Positions 11,589 through 22,889 of a DNA stretch of 64,000 bases are shown here, one piece after another. This DNA is from Cymbomonas tetramitiformis. Its lineage: Eukaryota; Chlorophyta; Pyramimonadophyceae; Pyramimonadales; Pyramimonadaceae. The stretch spans positions 41,228-105,227 of the forward strand of contig LGRX02027141.1 of the NCBI GenBank assembly GCA_001247695.2, given 5' to 3'. The translations under genes and the position numbers were made by a program. Below the pieces are notes generated by a model. That model was given only the letters and a program-made list of their open reading frames with translations, was not told the DNA's origin and searched no databases. The number at the start of each line of letters is the position of its first letter. The stretch's first letter is position 1.

Positions 11589-11802
11589 CAAGTTAATCAT
11601 GCCGCTCCTGCACAGTGAGATTGACCGTAGCTGTATGTGCAGAGGGGTCCGATCACGGACCGGTTTCAGATTTACAACTCTTGACTGGGAACCGCCCTGC
11701 CAGAAAGGACAGGCCTTCCCTTAGAGCCCAATTTCCACCGCTGTAGATGGTGTTTGTTCACGGGTTTCACCTTCGGCTAGCCAGTCACCACACTAGGTGG
11801 TG

Positions 11803-11983
11803 TGCTGGAACAGTCACACCGCTTGCTTTGTGACTCTTCCTATAGTAGTGTGTATGACTGTCACCCGAACCCGAACCCTAACTGTTTATGCCCGTTATAT
11901 CGGGTTAACTTATCAACTTTATTACATTCTGAGAAAACCTTCAATGAGTGAATATATCCCGAGTCCTAGGGGTATATCCAACA
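11803..11983 (+). repeat. 3' LTR of family 1, copy 1
   Basis: 181 bp. Nearly identical to 7963-8143; I see one change, CACTGAGTG to CAATGAGTG. It is followed by the CGTCT target duplication. Confidence 0.9.
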
Positions 11984-11988
11984 CGTCT

Positions 11989-12635
11989 TGTGGTTCAGAA
12001 TTACCCTATGATGCACACGCAAATATACTGAAAATGTAAAATAGAGCTCAATATCAACAAAGTCCCGCCTGAAGTGTGCAACCGACAATGAAATAAACAA
12101 CGGTTCACCAAATCAGCTACAGACCTACAGTAATCAAGCAATTCCCACCGGGAGTGACCCAACAAACAGAATTTGTGAGGAGTCGAATGAAAAATCTCCC
12201 CAAAACAAACTTACGAAAATACCTTATCTATCGCTGCCTATTTTGGAACTTGATTGACATAAAAATGCAGACATTTTATAACTAGTGCTAAGTTTCATGC
12301 CACCTCTCACACTGAGTGCAATCGGATAAAACGTGTATCCAAAGTCGAGCAAATTATGGAAAGGCATACCGGTCACTACTCTATATAATCAATAGCCGTG
12401 AATCATGGGCATACGTGACGAACGGCCTCACGCACAGGTTCATAATATCTTCCTATGACTTAGTATTCCTCATCCAGCTTAAGTTGTGGACCTGCCATTT
12501 TCACTGCTGTCAAGGCAGCCTTTACTTCTTATTTTTTGGGGATAGATTCGGGATTTTCAATTCAGTTGGCTTCAGCTTCTCTCTCAGTGCTCTTCACGGA
12601 ATCGTTGTTGGGTTCAAGCTGATTAATGCATAGTT
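11989..12635. other. intergenic, no feature recognised
   Basis: AT-rich spacer between the LTR element and the 3' end of the bestrophin-like gene. Only chance frames are seen. It probably holds the 3' untranslated region and polyadenylation site of the minus-strand gene, but I cannot pick the site with confidence. Confidence 0.4.
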
Positions 12636-14372
12636 TCATGTGCCTGAGCGAGGCCCAGGAGATCTCTTATACTTGAAACTCAGCGGACGTTCATCTTCAG
12701 AGGCAATCCTGTACATCAAATCAGAGTATTGTGACCGCTGCCGGGTCGACGATGCAGTCATATGCGCGTAAGGTGGACCGAGATCTTCTCGGTTGGCCTC
12801 AAGCTCCTGCTCCTGCTCGTCTGACGGAAAGTCTGGTGGCATACTTCCAATTATCCGACCCGACCCTTTTTCCGTGTCGACGATGTAGTGCATCACCGAT
12901 AGATCCTCGATTTCGGATCCAAACGGCTCTTGCATCCGCTCAGCTATAATCCGCAGTCCAATGAAGAATAATCCATTAAACATGATAAGAAGCGTGCCCA
13001 TGAACTCATGGGGCTTGCTGGTATTCGCTGCACTTTCATCTGTCGCCAAAGCATAGCTATATAACGGCAAGTACACATACCTGCGCCCCACACGTGTTTG
13101 CCCCGACGGTGAGCCAATTGTGACCCACAGATCGAATGTGGCACTTCAGATGTATGAGGTCAAGCTCACTGTCAAAATCAACAAGGTTGTATTGTACTAG
13201 GAAACATTGAAGTGCAGCTGTAAGCAAAATTTCTGCAAGTTCAGCTGTAAGCAAAATTTCTGAATGCACACTTTTAGAAGCACAGCATATAAATGGACCA
13301 TCGAAACACTTTTGGGTTTACGTTGTAAGGTTGCGTACGTCATAAGTGCAATAAGGTGCACATAAAGGAATGGCAACGGCTGGTCAGCCAAGTCATAGAG
13401 CTTGGCGTAACTTGCTCTTAAAGCAATAACCTTCTCGACAAGGTGCCCCTGATTCGACGAGGGATTGATCCTCCCAGCTTTGCACTCTGCCGAAAGGTGA
13501 ATGCAGATCCACGAGATAATTTCGCGGGATGCACCGCCGCCACCTTCCAGGTCAAGGCTTATGAGTCGTTCATTCTCCTCGTCTGTCAGCAACTGTTTGT
13601 TCTCTTGTATGATATCCCAGAAATGTTCCTTTCCATACGCAGGGCTGAGCCCGACGTATGCTAGAGCATGGGCTGCGTTGAGATATCGGTAAAGGCGCAG
13701 TATTGCATAACGACTATCCATACACCCACGTGCGATGCACAGTGTGTCAAAAATCCTTCCTTGACAGGCCATTGCCTCTGAATATTGGTTATGAAAGCGA
13801 CCGTACATTATCCTTGTAAAAAATACGAGAAAGAAAGAGAAAAATCCTCCCATGGTGCTCACTCCCGATAGACTCACTGGCAATTGGCACTCTTGTCCCG
13901 CCTTGAACTCCGTGAAATGGAGAGCCAGACGAAGCGCCCAATACAACACGATACTGAACAAAAACAGAGTACTTCTAGCGATGTGCGGGAGGACCGTTCC
14001 TCGCCAGGATAACACGACCGAGGTGCTGGTCAGAGGTGTTATAAGCGCCTTCTTCAGAAGCGTCCTGCGCTCGCCCTCAATCCGCACTAGATGTTCGCAG
14101 TCTTGGATGAAGCTCTTCTCTCCAACGGTTCGAGCGAAAGCGGAGGTACGAGCACGCACGACGTCCGTGTATTTGCTGAGCCGAGTTTTTCGATGTAATT
14201 GTCTATTAAATTTGTGCGCCAACACTGCAGAACCGATGCTGGGCTGATTCTCGCGACTTCGCAACTTCAAAGGTCTTTCAAGATCATGGTCTTCGGTGTC
14301 TGGTCCCCCACCGCCGGGCTCCACGGCGGTCTGGTCTGTGCTACTTACATATGGAATGCAGATTCCCTCCAT
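12636..14372 (-). CDS. bestrophin-like chloride/anion channel
   Basis: Bestrophins are pentameric membrane channels for chloride or bicarbonate. The N-terminal part shows WRGTVLPHIARSTLFLFSIV, the usual first membrane helix region. Next comes a hydrophobic FFSFFLVFFTRIMYGRF-NQY segment, which matches the bestrophin SFVLGFYV...RWWNQY region. The second exon carries EFMGTLLIMFNGLFFIGLRIIAE then QEPFGSEIEDL, the bestrophin membrane helix and the NPFG-acidic calcium-clasp region. One intron, GT at 13321 to AG at 13040, joins the two open frames in phase and gives 484 residues. The intron contains a direct repeat of about 25 bases (13214-13262). The start ATG at 14372 gives about 110 residues before the first helix. 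No frameshift is needed, so it may be functional. It is the only clear cellular gene here. Confidence 0.72.
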
Positions 14373-14524
14373 GTCGAAGGTTCTTCGTGTAATAGGTGCA
14401 CTGCTACATGTTTTGAGCTTCCATTCATGAGCTCAGAGGGCGTTAATAAATCTCTCAAAACACGACGATAACTTAGGTGAGCTGTTCTGAACTTTTCTAC
14501 ACGAGATCCTCAAGAATATTGTGA

Positions 14525-14600
14525 TGCTGTGATTTTGATATTTTGATATTTTGATATATTCAAATGTCAAAAGTGATATTGATATTGATATTGCAAAAAA
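14525..14600. repeat. GATATT microsatellite
   Basis: TTTTGATA and TGATAT units repeat imperfectly. Confidence 0.65.
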
Positions 14601-14668
14601 CTTGGGCATGGTCACTTCGGCCTTCGCGACCATGCATTTCATGAGAAGTTGGGTTAAACCAAGTGGGT

Positions 14669-14707
14669 TGGTTTAAACCACGAAATGGAAACCGTGGTTT
14701 AAACCAA
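14669..14707. repeat. inverted repeat GGTTTAAACCACG / CGTGGTTTAAACC
   Basis: Two arms of 12 to 13 bases (with a PmeI-like GTTTAAAC core) are separated by about 10 bases and could form a hairpin. Another perfect palindrome, CCGTCGAATTTATAAATTCGACGG without its central part counted, lies at about 14920-14945. No gene is near, so this is probably part of an old transposon end. Confidence 0.5.
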
Positions 14708-15179
14708 GGTGTCATCACTGCGTTTCGCGGACACGATGGAAAGAATTTTCGATCGGACGCTTCGGTTCGGTTTTTTGATCGTGAGAATTAGTCGAGTATC
14801 TGATATATTTCATGAACTTATAATGATTTTCGTGCACTTATCTGCGTATTCGGAATAATTAATTCCGGATGTCGTATCGAATGAAGGAATACCAGAGTAC
14901 GATTGTCGTACGTAAATGGGTCCGTCGAATTTATAAATTCGACGGAATGGTCCTTGTAGGTACGGTCTCAAGTAACGGTTGGCGATCGTGGCTGCGCGAG
15001 CAAGTTCCATAATATTATGGAATTAAAAATGATATGCCCGTCGCTTCATAAACAAAGCCTACTAAACACTCGATTTTTCCATCATTGCAAACAGAATAAA
15101 GAAGGCCTTATCCAAACATCCGGTCCTTTTCCCAATTCAAGATGCCTTTCTACCCAATAAAAACATTGAAGACCCGTTG

Positions 15180-16472
15180 CAACCTTGCAAGTCCTAAATG
15201 AAGTTATCTCCGATGCTAACAGATTTGACAAAGAACTGCATGTTGTCTACCTGGACCTTAAACAAGCCTTTAACCGAGCAGGAATTTGGATGAGCAAGCT
15301 AGCACTGGAGAAAATAGGATTGCCCGAAAACATCATTACAATCATTTCGGACATCACATCCGAAGCATCCCGATCAGTCCTCACATCTGAAGGCATGACA
15401 GATGAATGGATGCTTGAATGCGGGGTGCCCCAAGGAGAAGTCCTAAGCCCCCTCAGGTTTGTGGCAATTATGGACATACTAGCCATCTGACTGGCCGAAA
15501 GGGCAAACGGGAAGAACCCCATGAAACAGACTTACGGGTATGCCTTAGAAAAACCGAGAGATGCCACCAGAAACCCGGGAGCAACATCACCTCAGAAGAA
15601 CAGGAGATGGCTGAACATGAATTCACCGCCCAACATCTTTGCCAGATTTTTTCTGTGATGATATCATCTTGATAGGGAAATCAAGAGAGGAAGTACAGGA
15701 CATGCTCGGGGTGATTAATGAGTTCATGAGGTTCATAGGGATTCCCATTAATGCTAAAAAATCGAAATACTCCCACAGGAAACCCATAAAACAGAGGGGA
15801 AAAGCATATGAAAGGCATATCGAGTTGGAAAAGAAACTAATGTCCGGAGGTATGCTGAAAATCGAAGAGGGAGAGGAAGGGCCCAACATATGGTCCGAAT
15901 GGCTTCCACCCAAGACCCCTGCATATCTCGAATATAGCAATAGAGCCGAAGCAAACCGATATCTAGGGGTCTGGTTTGCGCTAGATGGCGAATGGGAACA
16001 CCAAAAGCAGATACTTATGGACAAACTCACCCAAAGCTTGCTATCCGTCCAAACACAAACACTAAACCTGAACCAGCTTCGCTACATAATCAATGCGGTT
16101 GTTGTACCAAGAATGGCATATCCTCTGAAAGTTACATCGATCATCTGCGCGGAAACAAACAATGTAGCAAAAGAAATTGATGGCACAATAGCAAACTTCG
16201 TCCTGAGATATTTAAACTGTCCCATAGACACAAACCATCAATTGGTTTGGACACCGGCCGCACTAGGAGGACTGGGGATTGACAGCGTAACAGACATTGC
16301 CCATGCAACATGCATCTCGGAAACCTTAATCGCATTATGCAATACCGAACAGAATACGAGTATTGGAGTGACCAGATCATACATGGATTACACGGCACAC
16401 CAAATGCACACCTGTACATAGACAACAACAACACATGGAGCAGAATGGCAAGTTATGTCATGGAAAGAGAAG
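15180..16472 (+). pseudogene. LINE reverse transcriptase remnant, 5' part
   Basis: The frame at 15185 has YLDLKQAFNR (RT motif A) and ECGVPQGEVLSPL (motif B). After a frame change, 15639-16421 has FFCDDIILIG, where the usual FADD of motif C reads CDD, and then YLGVWFALDGEWE. The frame then reads LWTPAALGGLGI-like thumb sequence. Several frame changes and stops show that it is dead. Its sequence continues after the LTR insertion at 30019: joining 16472 to 30024 keeps the frame MEREARELKIQGSPL. It is the oldest layer of the nest. Confidence 0.8.
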
Positions 16473-16665
16473 TGTGAGATATAATATACCGTATTATATC
16501 GGGTGGTCACTGAATACTTTCTCATACAAGTGTAAACTGATTATAAAGATAAACGAATATATAATGCATCTGTGACCTAGGTATCTGTCACCAAGTACTG
16601 TACGAGTACTGGTACAGTCGAACGGAGTCATGCACGTTATGACCTACGGTGCACTGAATCCAGCA
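16473..16665 (-). repeat. 3' LTR of family 2
   Basis: 193 bp. TG...CA on both strands. On the sense (minus) strand it starts TGCTGGATTCAG, the same first seven bases as family 1. Confidence 0.9.
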
Positions 16666-16935
16666 CACCACCCTGTAACTGTACGGAGTGCCGTTCAGGT
16701 GGCAGAGAGCGGCTCACAGATAAAGCCAAATGTTCCGAAACAACAAACAGCTTGTAGCTGGAAACTGCTAGAGGGAGGCCTGTGCTTTAGCCAGGGCGGT
16801 CCCTTTCTAAAACTGCTGCTAGGATACTGCTCACAAGCTAAGTTCCTACAGCGCAATCTTGCAGGCACTCAGCCACTTTCAAAGTGGTCCACAAAGTTGC
16901 AGAGTTCACCAGAGCTGAAGAAGTTGTCAGTGTCA

Positions 16936-17060
16936 AAGATGTTCAACCAGAACCAGAGTCCAGAAGTCATAATCCAGAACCAGATTCCAGAGACCAGTGT
17001 CCAGAACCAGAGGCCAGAACCATAATCCAGAAGCCAAGACCAGAAGCCAGAACCAGCAGA
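16936..17060. repeat. CCAGAACCAGA tandem repeats
   Basis: Units around CCAGAACCAGAxxCCAGAA occur about eight times inside the element, in the region after gag on the sense strand. Sense-strand reading gives Trp/Ser/Gly-rich chance frames. Confidence 0.65.
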
Positions 17061-17107
17061 AGACTCGTAGGACAAATTTAGAAATTCTGAAAAGTGAAAA
17101 TCTGAAC

Positions 17108-17398
17108 TCAAACCTGCCGAAACCTGGTAAAATAGTACGGCAAGGCAGACAGACTGTTGGCAGTCACCCCAGTGGGATGTACTGCTGCGGTGAATTCAGG
17201 GTCTCGATCGAGCACCACCGAACCCTGAACCGCTGACACACATGCAAGACACATGAGTGCGGGCAGGGCTAGAGATGCAAAAGAGAAGACCCTCGGCAAT
17301 GTTGCCAAACCGACACGTGACCGTGTAGCCGGTGGGGCCGAGGGAATCTCGTCTCCGGAATAAGAAAAACTGCCGGAGTCGCCGTCATCGTCGATCAC
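17108..17398 (-). pseudogene. gag C-terminal membrane-segment region, family 2
   Basis: The frame begins DDDGDSGSFSYSGDEIPSAPP and has a hydrophobic span, SFASLALPALMCLACVSAV. Family 1 has the same order (acidic Ser/Asp stretch, VPxPPAS-R, hydrophobic span with MxCAxxCV), so both families carried this extension. It is cut from the upstream gag (18411-20356) by about 1 kb of foreign-looking sequence at 17437-18470. Confidence 0.55.
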
Positions 17399-17430
17399 GG
17401 AAAGCTCTCCCGCGGCTACTACCCAAATTC

Positions 17431-18475
17431 ATGGTCCTACCACAAGGACCAATGGGCAATTGCGGTTTCGATCACTAAATCGACTATTTGAGGCACAGGC
17501 AACATTTGCACATGATATTTATGAGTTAAATGAATTTTATTTCTTATAGCGGCGGCCCCCATGAGACTTTAGGTGTGTGGTTGAACGACACGCTTTAGGG
17601 GTGTAATTTCACCAAAAGCTTGAAGAAAATGGTGGTCCTACCACAAGGACCACCGTTATTTTGAGTATTAGGAGTCACATGAGGGGCTCACGGTGATGCT
17701 CATGGTTATACATCTTGAGTTTATGACCAAATAAGATAACTGAATCGGTTACTTCGCACCCTCATCAGCATTTCCGCTCTATTTCAGCATGGCGCATGTT
17801 CAACAAAACGCAAATTCCGAATTTAGTAAATTTCGGACTTTAGAAATTGGCATTCATCCATTCTAAAGTGTACACGCCAGTCGAAAAATAAGATTTTCGG
17901 ATGATGTTAGACTTTCAGAAATTCGCAATACATATATACTTGAAGATTTAATGTGCCGCACACACCAACCTTGCGATATATGCCCTCTAGCAAGCAATTA
18001 TGATGGCTGGATGGTCAGCTCGCGTGACCACTGTTTTAGGGGGGGAAACCAACGAGCCAATATATTAGAGGGGAAGCCAACGAGCCAACGAGCCAATATA
18101 TGCATTCCAACCGGGCCTACCGCCCAAATATGATTGGGACATATGTATAGGTTCAATTTGATGGTATCCGCGCAGGTGTAGTGTTGATATATGATTGGTA
18201 AAAAATTATTGAAGACGAGTCACTAATTTGCCACATTTTGAATGTTCCAAAAAATCCGTTTTGAAAAATTTGAGCGTAGAGGTTTGAAATGCGTTCGTCA
18301 TGGATATATAGGATGGATATAGGCCAAACCAGCGTTCGAATAAATTAATATAGGACCTATATATACCACCTTTCATTGGTTAGACACCACAAATCACGGA
18401 AGATGGCCAATTAAATTATCGGAACAATGGTCCTCGTGGAAGGACCAAATCGTCGATTTGGTCCTACCACAAGGA
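17431..18475. mobile_element. probable insertion bounded by GGTCCTACCACAAGGACC
   Basis: The quasi-palindrome GGTCCTACCACAAGGACC occurs at 17434 and 17634. The related GTCCTACCACAAGGAC occurs at 18460, and a weaker form, GGTCCTCGTGGAAGGACC, at 18428. The two outer copies lie where the gag reading is interrupted, and the sequence between is AT-rich and non-coding. This fits an insertion that copied or targeted the palindrome. I could not define exact ends. Confidence 0.4.
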
Positions 18476-20356
18476 CTGCAGGGCAGAAGCCACCCGGGTG
18501 AATCGACTCGTGAACCGAGTCAATCGAGCACAATTTAAGGGAGGAGTTAGAGCATGCCGGCATTACCCGGTCCATAAAAGAGACGTGTAGTGGTTCCTCG
18601 AAAGGGGACCCGAAAGAAGCAGGGTCCGATGCCGAAACCGGGTGGAGCCCAGCGTCGATCTCGTGATTGGCAGGTGGTGGCGCATCGCACACCACCTGCG
18701 GTGCAGACAGAGTACCGATGTGTAGTGGTGGATGCTTACCAGCGGCGGCAGCACCACCGACCTGTGCAGCCGTAGCCGCAGACCGCAGGGACTCAAGGAC
18801 GCTCCGCGCATCCGAAAGCACACCCTCCATGCCGGCGTCCGAAGCACCATGACCTAAGCCCGCATAGTGGGCACGTAATCCCACGTCGTGCCGCACCGGG
18901 TAGGTGAAGGGCTCAGGATCGGTACGCACCAGTGACTGGTCGTGCTCGTGGCATAGGTCAGCGAACTCTCCGTCGTTCTCGTTGTCGAAGGCGGTCTGGA
19001 AGGCCGAAACCACCTTGTCCAAGTCCATGGCGGCATCACGTAGCTCAACATCGCACGAACCACACACCTCAGGGCAACGTGCAGTGTCGTGAAAGTGTCC
19101 AGGGCAGATAGAGTGGGCACTCCTGTACGAAGGCCGAGGATGCGGAGTGAAACGAGATGCTCCTAGCACCCTGCGCCCTAATACCCTGAGGCCAATTCCC
19201 GCCTTTCGGGAGTGGGGATACCGCGAGGCGGTGTTTCCATCCCACGCGACGGTCACGTCCGTGAAACTTACCGTCCGTACGACGGTTCCGCTCATCACGC
19301 CACTTGGACGGTGGAAATCTCACACCACCGCCGCCATGCGGACGGTGAGAATCATTCCGTGGCGGCGGCGTGTCTCGTGCAATCTCGCGCTCGTCATGAC
19401 GGAGGGAGGCAAGCAGGGCAGAGGCCTCACCAATGATACGAGCGAACTCCTCGAGGAAGCCCGAGACGTCACTCGGCTCCCCACCTGCGTAAGCCAATCC
19501 GAGAGGCGTGTGCGTCGGGATAGGCGCGGCTGCCTTGGGGCGGGTGGGAGGGCCATTAGGGTTCGCACACCACCACACTTCCAGAATGTGAGTGTAAACC
19601 TCCTCGATGCTCACCTTCGCCAATTCAGTGTCAAGACGAAGCGGGGTGATCACCTCCTTGTGAAATTCGGTGTCCAGTGCCGCTAGGAGCTGCCTCTTGG
19701 CAGCCTCGTCGTCCAGAGCACCGGCTCCGCTAGCCGCAATCGCCTTTAGGCACTCATCAAATTGGGCCACCAAGGGCTCTGGATCAACAGAGGACCCAAA
19801 AGAAATGCTCAAGAGCTCCTCGTGATGGCGGAGCGGCCGATGCCCAGGCGGCAGCAGCCGCTTGGTGATCTCAAGGAGGGCACGCTTACCGTCGCGCGGA
19901 GAAACCCGAGCCGAAGCGTCAACCCACCTTCGAGCTGGAGAGTGGGGTGTTGTCAAAGAGACCAACGCACGAAGTAAAATGTCGTTGAAGATCGGGTGAA
20001 CCTCTTTGGTGACGTCCACGAGGTCAAAGATGTCCTCGTTGGCGGTGTCCTTGTTGACAAAAGATGCCTCCAAGGCAGTCACCAAGGAGTCCCAAATAAA
20101 GAAGCTGACGATGAGGTTCACTTCCGGAAAACGAAGACGCCTTAGTACCTAAGGTGCCCTTTGCAACACGCTTAACAACGTCAGTGTCCCAGGATGATTG
20201 TAACACGGCATTGCCGCGTGTCCTGTCAGCAGCAGCGAGTGCGACCTTCGCTGACTGCGGGGTGCTCTTATAGCGAGCACCCACGTTCCTAGCAAAAATA
20301 GAGTCTAGGCGCATTCTAGCGCCCATGGCCGGTGTACCAACAGAGGATGAAGTCAT
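18411..20356 (-). pseudogene. copia-like gag, family 2
   Basis: The start is MTSSSVGTPAMGARMRLDSIF at 20356, parallel to SSMASRRRSLATIF in family 1. The frame changes near 20130, then reads from 20121: WVDASARVSPRDGKRALLEI, then LVAQFDECLKAI...LDDEAAKRQLLAALD, a copia-type gag core. It changes again near 19180 and continues through CPGHFHDTARCPEVC, a degraded zinc knuckle, and VVSAFQTAFDNENDGEFADLC, parallel to AEQFQTAMDEHDGERFDALC of family 1. Two frame changes in a copy with identical LTRs suggest that the element was mobilised while already defective, or that there are sequence errors. Confidence 0.75.
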
Positions 20357-20707
20357 CAGAATAAATTCCTATAGGAGGGGGTTTGGGGAAAAGGCGAGGC
20401 GCAAATTGTAAGGTGGCGGACGACGGTAATGCAGTTGCGGAGTAAGGAGAAGTTGGGGTCGAACGAAATCAACGAAGTCGAATACGCGACGGCCAAGGAG
20501 ATGTCGACAGGGGTGATCAAGCCAAGTCTAAAACAAAATCCAACGCGGACACTCGAAGAAGTTGCCGAAAGTTCCAATCCGAAATCTCACCGCAACTTAG
20601 CGCAAACCGCACGCCCTAAAGTGGCCAATTCAACACCTCGCGAGGCCCCAACGCCCCGCCAAGCGGAAAAGCTTAGCCAATCATGGCAAAGTCAGCAGTG
20701 AGAAAAG

Positions 20708-20727
20708 CGGGGTAATACCCCATAACC
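20708..20727 (-). promoter_or_regulatory. primer binding site, half-tRNA initiator-Met type
   Basis: On the minus strand the bases directly after the LTR are GGTTATGGGGTATTACCCC. The first nine complement CCCAUAACC in the anticodon arm of initiator tRNA-Met, which primes Drosophila copia through a tRNA fragment. The tRNA sequence used is from general knowledge. GGGGTA-T-TACCCC is also a perfect short palindrome. Confidence 0.7.
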
Positions 20728-20819
20728 TGTGAGATATAATATACCGTATTATATCGGGTGGTCACTGAATACTTTCTCATACAAGTGTAAACTGATTATA
20801 AAGATAAACGAATATATAA
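20728..20819 (-). repeat. 5' LTR of family 2, first half (rest at 29918-30018)
   Basis: These 92 bases equal the first 92 of 16473-16665. The LTR continues after the hAT element. Confidence 0.92.
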
Positions 20820-21110
20820 CAAGGCATGGAATCGATTGTTTGATATTCTGATACCATCGATATATCAGAATATCAGAATCAATTGATGCCTATTTGATAC
20901 ACAATCAAAATATTACAATCAATTGATACCCACCTCCGAGAATTACAATCGATTGATGCCTAATCCGAATTATCACCATCGATCGATTCTCGATTTGCAT
21001 TATCACAATCAATTGATCGTGACCGTGGGACATATCAGAATCGATTGATATTTGCGCGTGACACGCAATCACATATCGATATGCAGTATATAACTCCCTA
21101 ACCGATCCTT
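20820..21110. repeat. left subterminal ATCAATTGAT repeats
   Basis: About seven copies of ATCAATTGAT or ATCGATTGAT lie within 290 bp of the left end. The right end (29680-29880) has about six. Such subterminal arrays are usual binding sites of hAT transposases. Confidence 0.7.
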
Positions 21111-21349
21111 CATTCTTGAATTCTAGGCTTTTCATTCGTCTCTAATTTGGGTTCGCTGAAGTGTGTTTGAGATGAACCAATAAACATGCAAATGACACCC
21201 ATCCTCAGATTGGAGGGGGCGTGTTGGAGGCTCTCGACTCGATTTGGTGGCATTCCAAAATCAAATTTTTTGGCCGCGAGGACCTCAATTTACAGTGTGA
21301 CGGAGTGTCACGACTATTGACGAACTATCGACTGCCTGTGTGAATCAAG

Positions 21350-21730
21350 ATGGGTAAACGTGGACGTGGAAGTAAGCCTAACCATGTGAAACTCGTCGCC
21401 CAAGGGAAAGGCCCTATCAAACGGACGCAGCAAACCCCTTTCGACCCTGCCGGCAGTGATGATATCGTTTACAGCGTGCGAGAGATTAAGGCAGAGCGGG
21501 TGGCAAAAGGCAACGCGCAATGGCTTGTTGGCTGGGAGAACTTTCCAGATGCGAAACACGACACTTGGGAGCCGGTAGAAAATCTAGCCGGCCTCGAGAC
21601 CTTGATCAGCGAATTCCGGCAGCGGTTCAAGGAAGAGCAAGAACTCCTTGAAACACAAGCTGCTGCTGCACGAGGTCTCTCCGGCCGAAACTTTGCATAC
21701 ATACAGCTCATTCATAGACGAACACAATGA
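21350..21730 (+). CDS. chromodomain protein, 5' exon of a hAT-type gene
   Basis: ATG 21350 starts a 126-residue frame. After a basic leader (MGKRGRGSKPNH) it has a full chromodomain at about residues 40-90: VYSVREIKAERVAKGNAQWLVGW, then NFPDAKHDTWEPVENL and a short helix ETLISEFRQRF. The aromatic cage positions (Y, W, W) are present, so binding to methylated histone tails is plausible. In the family at 31502 the chromodomain is followed by a coiled-coil/BED exon and the hAT catalytic part; here those are missing. The frame may splice after EEQELLETQ or stop at TGA 21728. It is intact, unlike the 31502 chromodomain. Confidence 0.75.
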   Translation: MGKRGRGSKPNHVKLVAQGKGPIKRTQQTPFDPAGSDDIVYSVREIKAERVAKGNAQWLVGWENFPDAKHDTWEPVENLAGLETLISEFRQRFKEEQELLETQAAAARGLSGRNFAYIQLIHRRTQ

Positions 21731-21894
21731 TATATTGTTTGTTGTGATAGGATTGGTAAAACCCAAAATATGATACCCATTAGGGCACAATTGGTTATCA
21801 TGAATGGTATCGATAGTTATCGGATTTTTACTTTTTTAGAGCTACCATCAGTTGACACGTCGGATGTGATAATATTGTTATCAGCTGATGTGGC

Positions 21895-21965
21895 AGCTGA
21901 TAACAGAATATTCTAAACTGATAACAGAATATTCTAAACTGATAACAGAATATTCAGGGGTGATA
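21895..21965. repeat. CTGATAACAGAATATTCTAAA tandem repeat
   Basis: Three units of about 24 bp in a row, with related single copies nearby, inside the hAT element. Confidence 0.7.
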
Positions 21966-22184
21966 TCAGAATATTTTACTTACGTGGCAAGGGATAAGAA
22001 AATATTCTATGAAGACAGGAATTCATAACAGGATATCCTGATTGGGTCCAAATTGGACACTTGGAACAGAAATCTAATGCAGGTCACGACAGAGATTCAG
22101 CCTAGAGCAGACTTTTGCCAAATTCCAGCTCACGCGTTAACCTTCATGCAAAAAACCTGCATGGCGCACACTGACAAAGGTATG

Positions 22185-22515
22185 ATATGCAAAGCAGTGC
22201 ATGCAAAGCAGATTTTGCACAAAGATGCAAAGCAGATTTTGCTCAAAGACTAAGAACGTATGAAATGCCAACAGATGTAGGCAAACAGATTTTGCCCAAA
22301 TTGTGTATGCAAACTGATTTTGCGTATGATATGCAAAGCAGTGTATGTATGCAAACAGTGTATGCAAAGCAGTGTCTGTATGCAAACAGTATATGCAAAC
22401 AGTGTATGCAAAGCAGGACACCCAAACAAATGAGTATATGCAAATGAGCAAATGAGTGTATGCAAAGCAGGACACCCAAACAAGGACAGGACACCCAAAC
22501 AAATGAGTGTACACT
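22185..22515. repeat. ATGCAAA-x-CAG repeats
   Basis: More than 20 copies of ATGCAAAGCAG / ATGCAAACAG in irregular order. Open frames on both strands here are products of the repeat. Confidence 0.75.
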
Positions 22516-22889
22516 GAGTGTACACTCGAGAAAAATAACGAAGGGCGCACCCCCCCTCATGGGCAGAGCTTTTCGGCCCCGAAAGAGGATCAACCCTGCA
22601 GGGGAATCAACCACACTTTAAAGCACTGCACTTGGAACCAGAGTGGTGCCAAAACAGGTAGCCCCTCATTTGTGTCGCACGGGGTATTTTATTTGTCGTG
22701 TCGCAAAAGATTCGTTTATATTAACGACGCTTCGCAGCTTTTTCAGAAATATGCTGTTTTTCATTTCGTTTCCCTTAAAGGAGCGAAACAGGTTTCCTGG
22801 AAAAAAGTGACATCAACAGGCCACACCGCAGGAGCTGTCCCTCAAAAATTATGCCGTTGGAAATTTTTCGAAAATTTTCTGCCCATGTC

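Larger units (their letters stand above)
7963..11983 (+). mobile_element. gag-only LTR retrotransposon, family 1, copy 1
   Basis: Two 181-bp direct repeats (7963-8143 and 11803-11983), both TGCTGGAACAG to ATATCCAACA, bound the element. The five bases CGTCT flank it on both sides (7958-7962 and 11984-11988). I see one difference between the two LTRs, so insertion is recent. Inside is a gag-like frame and no protease, integrase or reverse transcriptase, so it resembles the TR-GAG class of non-autonomous elements. A purine-rich AGGTGGTG abuts the 3' LTR and matches the AGGGTGGTG at the same place in family 2. A hAT insert (8806-9532) sits in gag. Confidence 0.92.

Noticed and set aside
22137..22614. 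Cys/His/Leu-rich minus-strand frames
   Set aside because: They translate ATGCAAA-CAG repeats.
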